This document shows positions 59,647 to 64,000 of a stretch of DNA of 64,000 bases, piece by piece. The stretch lies in the NCBI GenBank assembly GCA_951394045.1, contig OX595989.1, positions 2,790,001-2,854,000 on the forward strand, in the 5' to 3' direction. The first letter of the stretch is position 1, and each line of letters starts with the position of its first letter. This DNA comes from Nitzschia sp. DOCU1. Lineage: Eukaryota; Bacillariophyta; Bacillariophyceae; Bacillariales; Bacillariaceae. Under the pieces are notes generated by a model. It worked only from the letters and a program-made list of their open reading frames with translations, did not search any database and had not been told where the DNA came from. A program made the translations under genes and the position numbers.

Positions 59647-62415
59647 TTATCGTCGCCCGCGAAATCTTGAGTCGTCTCGCCCTCTCCTCCTACTATCGCC
59701 ACCTCCACCTCCACGATTTCGCTCGTCCCGACGGTCGCCTCCACGGCCACCACCACCACCACCACCACCTCCTCCTCGGGGCGGACCGTCCTCGTGACGG
59801 CGAGGCGTGGGTGCTGGTGGAGCACCTTCATTTCTCCCGCCAAGTCTTTGTTGTGGTGGTACGTCGTCATGTCTACCTCCACCGCCTCTGTTCGGCGGAA
59901 CGTCGTCTCGGCGCGGTGGTGGCCCTCCACGACCTCCTCGCCCTGGCGGGCCTTCGTCCCTTCGCCCTGCTCCTCCTACCCTAGGTGTTACAGGCCCGTC
60001 GTCGCGTCTTCCTCGGGGGCCTCCTCTCGGAGGCCCATCATCCCTTCGACCTCCTCCTCGGTTTCCACTACCACCACCAGATCTTGGCCGGTCGCGGCCG
60101 CCATCGCCAAACGACGAGGAGCCCCTGGGAGTCTTGACCTTATCTCTGTCTTCGCTACGAGATCGTTTGCGCTTGCGATCTCGACTACGGCTCCCTTGTT
60201 CCTCGCCTTTCTTGACATCAACATCATTTCCACCCCTCCCGGCATCCTTTGACGATTCTGCATCGACTTCGTCAGCTGCGGATTCTCCAACATCATCATC
60301 CTTGTCGCCATTCTGTTTGTCAGTGTCAAATGGCTCGGTCTCCTGTTCCGCTGCTTCAGACTTGACTCCAGCCTCCTTGTCGGTGTCCGGATGGTGTCCT
60401 TTATCATCTTCCGGGGTCTCCTTGGTCGTTTCAGCATCAACACCATCTTCCTTCGGCGGATCGTCAACGTGGGCATGGTCCGCTTCATCCATTTTTTCGT
60501 TTCCGCCTTCTTCCAGCTTGATGTGTGTTTCGTCTTCTTTGTCGTCGTCTTCCTTATCACCGCCATCGCTTGTAGATCTACCATCTGACTTCTCATCGTC
60601 ATCCATACTTTCAGCTACTTTGTCGTCTGCAGTGTCGTTCATCTCGACATCTCCCGTGCGGCTGGTTGTGTCCTCCGTTTGGTATTTGTCCGAAGCTCGA
60701 TCCTCTTCGTCATCGTCCTTGGACCCATCGTCGCTCCGTCGGTGATCCTCATCCGGTCCTTCACTTCCCTTGTCGTCATGCTCTTCCGTTTCCTCTTCCT
60801 CCTCATCCAAGTCGTCATCGGATGGGACCGGGGGCATTTCGCCAGGAATGTCTTTACCTTGTTGATGATACCATTCCCGCGTGATACGTTCCAAATCGGC
60901 CGGTCGTCGACAATGTTTGAGGAGCGGCAGCTGGTGCTTAGCATACAATCTCATGGCTCTCCATGCAAAGAGGGGATCATTTCCCGGATGATATTCTGCT
61001 TCGATCCCCGAATCAGGATCCAAAGCCTCGACATAGGTCTCCAAATGTTCTTCTAGACTTGGTACAGTCTTTTTCAATTCCTTGGAGACCTGCATGAGTT
61101 CGTCCATTGGTAGCGATTTGTACTCATCTCCAGCTGTAGGCTTGTCAGCATCAACCACCAATGCGCCAGCCAGGAGAAGCCGACTTTGAGGTACTGGTGT
61201 AGCGGTGGCTTCAGGTTTTGGCTTGGGATCAAAGGCACTTACAGGGCACTTGTCCTTTTTCCATTTTCTCCAGGCATCTTCACGATGTGCGAGTATGGAT
61301 TCCCAAAGTAAATGGTATAACTCGGGTGCATCTGCCTGAAGCAACTTTTTGGCCAGAGTTAAGAGGGGTGCCAATGCATTGGCCAAAGAGGGCGATTCCG
61401 ACGACAAGTGGGAGGCGGTGATCAAAAACTGAGAAAGCACCGATGCGCGAAAGGCGGGCGTTGCCAGTTGAGTAGGAAGGAGGGAAGAAGACGTCATGTA
61501 TCGGATCGACGTACACGCCGGTATCGACGATTCCGATGACTGTGACTTTGGATTTCTACTGGCAGCCGAGTCCATGGCTGCCATGACCACCCTGAGCTTT
61601 TTGATAAAACTAGCAACATGGATCCGATTTGGATTCGAAAAGTCGGCTTGTAACGACCAAAATGATTCATAGAGACTGTAATTCATTTCGGAAGCAGTCT
61701 TGGATGGAGTCGTCGATGAGTGTGTCTTTTGAAAGGTCTCTTCGGTTTCATAGTCAGTGGCACTGCCATGAAAAGTTCCCCAAAATTTGAGTGCCGATCG
61801 GTCTGCAATCGAGAAACCCTTTGCCAACGCTGTCAGAATTCGTCCCTTCCACTCTCCCTGATCCCCATGAGCTACAGTGTCCAGCACTCGAAGGAACTGA
61901 TTACACACACGCAGAAAGGGCAAATGGCAGACATTGGACGAGTTCCAGAGCAAATCACCAAAGAATTGCTGGGGGTCATCGAACGATGGTTCCACGTATT
62001 TTCCCCAGAATTTCTTGACATCTTCCACTGACATGGCATCCAGACAATCTTCTATCAGCAAGACAGGTAGTTTTCGGGGTGCCATTTTGTCGTAGCGAGG
62101 ATCTTTGCTGGTAGTAGAGGCATGAATCATGTGCAAACAAATCTGCAACGTGGTGGTCCAAAAGGCCCCTGCTTTGTCCACCAGTTGAGACGCGTCCGTC
62201 TCGAAGAATAATTTCAAAAAGTCGGACCGAATGTCCAGCTCCAATTGATCGAGACGAGAGGAAGCGTTCGAGGGTGGTGATGATTCATCTCCCCTCGCCG
62301 CCATGAGCGCCTTGCTGCATGCCGATTTCCAAGGTTCCTCGTCGATTGACTCCAAGGACGACATGTCGGTGGGAGACAAGGAAGTGTCGACCATCATGGC
62401 GGTCGCTTCGGACAT
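59647..62415 (-). CDS. THOC1: THO complex subunit 1 (THOC1/HPR1-like) with RGG tail, 922 aa
   Basis: THOC1 is part of THO/TREX, which couples transcription to mRNA export in the nucleus. The ATG at 62415 is used (the frame starts two codons earlier with TTG). Conserved family parts are DIRSDFLKLFFE (about 60), KLPVLLIEDCLDAMSVED (about 110), LPFLRVCNQFLRVLD (about 160) and FSIADRSALKFWGTFH (about 200). The domain continues to about residue 520. Then come a long acidic Asp/Glu/Lys stretch (about 530-740), a short Arg/Ser run (SRDRKRKRSRSEDRD) and an Arg-Gly-rich tail with repeated GRRDDGPP-like units. Human THOC1 ends in a death domain, which I do not see here. The RGG tail likely binds RNA. 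A long antisense frame (59807-60745) arises from this composition. Confidence 0.88.
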   Translation of the reverse strand: MSEATAMMVDTSLSPTDMSSLESIDEEPWKSACSKALMAARGDESSPPSNASSRLDQLELDIRSDFLKLFFETDASQLVDKAGAFWTTTLQICLHMIHASTTSKDPRYDKMAPRKLPVLLIEDCLDAMSVEDVKKFWGKYVEPSFDDPQQFFGDLLWNSSNVCHLPFLRVCNQFLRVLDTVAHGDQGEWKGRILTALAKGFSIADRSALKFWGTFHGSATDYETEETFQKTHSSTTPSKTASEMNYSLYESFWSLQADFSNPNRIHVASFIKKLRVVMAAMDSAASRNPKSQSSESSIPACTSIRYMTSSSLLPTQLATPAFRASVLSQFLITASHLSSESPSLANALAPLLTLAKKLLQADAPELYHLLWESILAHREDAWRKWKKDKCPVSAFDPKPKPEATATPVPQSRLLLAGALVVDADKPTAGDEYKSLPMDELMQVSKELKKTVPSLEEHLETYVEALDPDSGIEAEYHPGNDPLFAWRAMRLYAKHQLPLLKHCRRPADLERITREWYHQQGKDIPGEMPPVPSDDDLDEEEEETEEHDDKGSEGPDEDHRRSDDGSKDDDEEDRASDKYQTEDTTSRTGDVEMNDTADDKVAESMDDDEKSDGRSTSDGGDKEDDDKEDETHIKLEEGGNEKMDEADHAHVDDPPKEDGVDAETTKETPEDDKGHHPDTDKEAGVKSEAAEQETEPFDTDKQNGDKDDDVGESAADEVDAESSKDAGRGGNDVDVKKGEEQGSRSRDRKRKRSRSEDRDKVKTPRGSSSFGDGGRDRPRSGGGSGNRGGGRRDDGPPRGGPRGRRDDGPVTPRVGGAGRRDEGPPGRGGRGGPPPRRDDVPPNRGGGGRHDDVPPQQRLGGRNEGAPPAPTPRRHEDGPPRGGGGGGGGGGRGGDRRDERNRGGGGGDSRRRGRDDSRFRGRR

Positions 62416-62769
62416 GGTCAAATATAAAGCTCACACAGCAGTGAACGTAATCTAAAATAGCAGAGGCAGAAAGGAATAGTTTCCTCGGGCACTAACACTC
62501 ATCCGATCGAATAACTACTACCGGTAGATGTCTCTGTTGCGTATCCTCTCGATCCAAAATGGTGTGGAGGCGGCTTCCGCGCGACGCGTTGGATGGAGCA
62601 TCGATACGGAACACGACAGACCGAAGCACGGACGGATGATGCGAGCGTGGAATGACTCGCTCGACTGTGTGAAGAAGCTCGAAGTCGAATCAGTCTACAG
62701 TATCTAACGTGTAGTTCGACACTCTGCCCTATTGGAAGAGTCAGATAGTCCGCAGAAATGGATTGAGAT
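62416..62769. promoter_or_regulatory. Upstream region of the THO gene
   Basis: About 350 bp between two minus-strand genes, with a TACCGGTA palindrome at 62519-62526, about 100 bp before the THO start codon. No gene is visible. Confidence 0.4.
62519..62526. promoter_or_regulatory. TACCGGTA palindrome near the THO gene start
   Basis: Within CTACTACCGGTAG, 103 bp upstream of the ATG. It is the closest of the four copies to a start codon. Confidence 0.35.
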
Positions 62770-64000
62770 CTATGCAGTTACTGCCGTCTTGTTGGAATTT
62801 CGTCCTATAGCACTAGCACCCTTTCGTAGTTTTGGCTTTTTGAGGCAGGGAAAGTTGCTTGCAAAGACCGTCGACTTGACTCGAGGTTGCAAGACGTTGT
62901 CCCGCACCCACTCTTCCCCCCGGCCTTCTCGTTCGAATTGTTCAATCAAACGTTGTCTCCATGTCAATAGTGTGTTATTGTATTTTTCCACGTCGGCCAA
63001 ATCGTAAGTTTCATTAGGGTCGTCGTCGAGGCAAAATAGTTGCTCCGACGCAAAGTAGGCGTTAAAAACGTATTTCCACAGCCTGCAGCCATTCGCACCG
63101 CCACCACCTTCTTCGTCATAGCCGATTAGCGCATTCCAATGGTTTGTGACATTGTAAAATATAGCATGCTCGAGATCAACCCAATCTCGTACCGACGTTT
63201 GTTCGCCAGTCAATATTGGAACCAGGCTTTCACCATTCATGAGTGGATCTTGCTTGCGAACGCTTTCCAAGATTCCCGTCAGATCATACATAGTTGGCGC
63301 AATATCTCGATTCTCCACCACGGCTTGACTTTGCTGAGCCAGACGGTGGGAAGTTTGTGGCAATTTCATAACCATTCGGATACGAGCGTTGCTCTCCCAG
63401 GGGAAACCTTTGCGCCAGAGATACCGATCACCATTTTGATCGCCGTGATCAGACGTCCAGATGATGACAAAGTCGTCCCACAGATTGTTGGCGCGAAGGT
63501 AGTCAAACACTTTCCCAACGTTTTCGTCCACAAAGTCCACATTACCTAAATATCCAGCTCGGCTGTGTCGTGCGGCCTCTTCTCCAGGATCTCCGGCCCA
63601 CGTCGCTTGTTCCATGGTATGGTGTTTGTACTTTTGATCCCAGCTAGAATCATTGACAAATCGATTTAGCTGAGGCACGTGTGATTTGCTACCTCCCTCG
63701 AGGTACTTTTCAAATATTCGACGAGGCGGATCATACGGCGAGTGGGGGCGATGATAGCTCAACTTGAAAAGTAATGGAGAAGTCTCGTTGCTGCCAAAGT
63801 ATTTGTCTAGGGAATCCAAAGCTTCCCGTGTCGTCCACGCGGTTGGGTGCAGATATTCTTCATACCAGTATGGACAAGAACGCCAATCATTGTTGCCCAA
63901 CTGACATGTCGCCTTTGGATCCATATTTGGCATCGTGTCGTTGAACCATTTATCGTAGTCATCAAAATATTGCGCCTGGCAATCGTAGATGGTTTCATTT
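62770..64000 (-). CDS. Sulfatase (arylsulfatase family), 3' part; N-terminus beyond the right edge
   Basis: Sulfatases hydrolyse sulfate esters, here perhaps on sulfated polysaccharides. The frame stays open to the right edge, so at least 410 C-terminal residues are present. Family signatures are LSYHRPHSPYDPP (metal or substrate-binding His), VIIWTSDHGDQNGDRYLW (Asp and His of the metal site) and the Lys in RKGFPWESNARIRMV. Later parts, MYDLTGILES and CLDDDPNETYDLADV, match the sulfatase C-terminal subdomain. The Cys/Ser-x-Pro-x-Arg site that becomes formylglycine lies outside the window, so activity cannot be judged. Asn-x-Ser/Thr sites (NET, NDS, NVT) fit a secretory-pathway enzyme. It ends basic (KKPKLRKG). 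Confidence 0.88.
   Translation of the reverse strand, partial: NETIYDCQAQYFDDYDKWFNDTMPNMDPKATCQLGNNDWRSCPYWYEEYLHPTAWTTREALDSLDKYFGSNETSPLLFKLSYHRPHSPYDPPRRIFEKYLEGGSKSHVPQLNRFVNDSSWDQKYKHHTMEQATWAGDPGEEAARHSRAGYLGNVDFVDENVGKVFDYLRANNLWDDFVIIWTSDHGDQNGDRYLWRKGFPWESNARIRMVMKLPQTSHRLAQQSQAVVENRDIAPTMYDLTGILESVRKQDPLMNGESLVPILTGEQTSVRDWVDLEHAIFYNVTNHWNALIGYDEEGGGGANGCRLWKYVFNAYFASEQLFCLDDDPNETYDLADVEKYNNTLLTWRQRLIEQFEREGRGEEWVRDNVLQPRVKSTVFASNFPCLKKPKLRKGASAIGRNSNKTAVTA

Noticed and set aside
59807..60745. Open frame of 312 codons antisense to the THO gene
   Set aside because: Its Ser/Pro/Arg-rich sequence mirrors the Arg/Gly and acidic codons of the sense strand; no domain or start context.

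Overview
The window reads as nuclear DNA of a diatom, probably a pennate one; I cannot name the species. The evidence is: genes split by short GT-AG introns (62-120 bp, one of 291 bp); several plastid presequences of the stramenopile type, a signal peptide with an aromatic residue at the cleavage site; a secreted protein with a lysine/serine tail like silica-associated proteins; a diatom-type cyclin; and many long, low-complexity, intron-free proteins.

Layout. 1-1123: the 5' part of a START-domain (lipid-binding) gene on the minus strand. 1124-2988: a gene-free stretch with a perfect 64-bp inverted repeat. About 2.6-18.1 kb: an accessory region that I read as one large mobile element, or two nested ones. 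It encodes a tyrosine recombinase, an orphan 1283-aa protein, a Ulp1-type cysteine protease with zinc modules, a 298-aa protein with an NLS, a small protein with a PCNA-binding (PIP-box) motif, and a 171-aa basic protein. The spaces between these genes are filled with tandem repeats of 182, 134-137, 171, 140 and 52 bp. All but the 182-bp array carry the same short palindrome, GGTTCCYGA.

18.5-21.1 kb: a three-exon guanylate cyclase with an N-terminal haem-NO-binding (H-NOX) domain and every catalytic residue in one chain. 22.2-39.1 kb: three long, disordered, uncharacterised proteins (1618, 1784 and 725 aa) that share a helical motif of about 50 residues, interrupted by Ku80 and a small LLPH/YBL028C-like ribosome-biogenesis gene. 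39.2-42.6 kb: a ChaN-like protein with a predicted thylakoid-lumen presequence and a silaffin-like secreted protein.

43.4-64.0 kb is mostly housekeeping: E(z) histone methyltransferase (PRC2) with an extra UBZ4-like zinc finger, the rRNA-processing nuclease LAS1, a DnaJ protein with three C-terminal repeats, a small plastid protein, a 3-ketoacyl-CoA reductase for fatty-acid elongation, a plastid GNAT acetyltransferase, a secreted helicase-associated-domain protein, a cyclin, THO complex subunit 1 and the 3' part of a sulfatase running off the right edge.

Many open frames begin with TTG or GTG. I moved those starts to the first plausible ATG and joined exons wherever GT-AG junctions kept the frame and restored family motifs. 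The best candidate for an undescribed system is the 2.6-18.1 kb region; the shared-motif gene trio is second.
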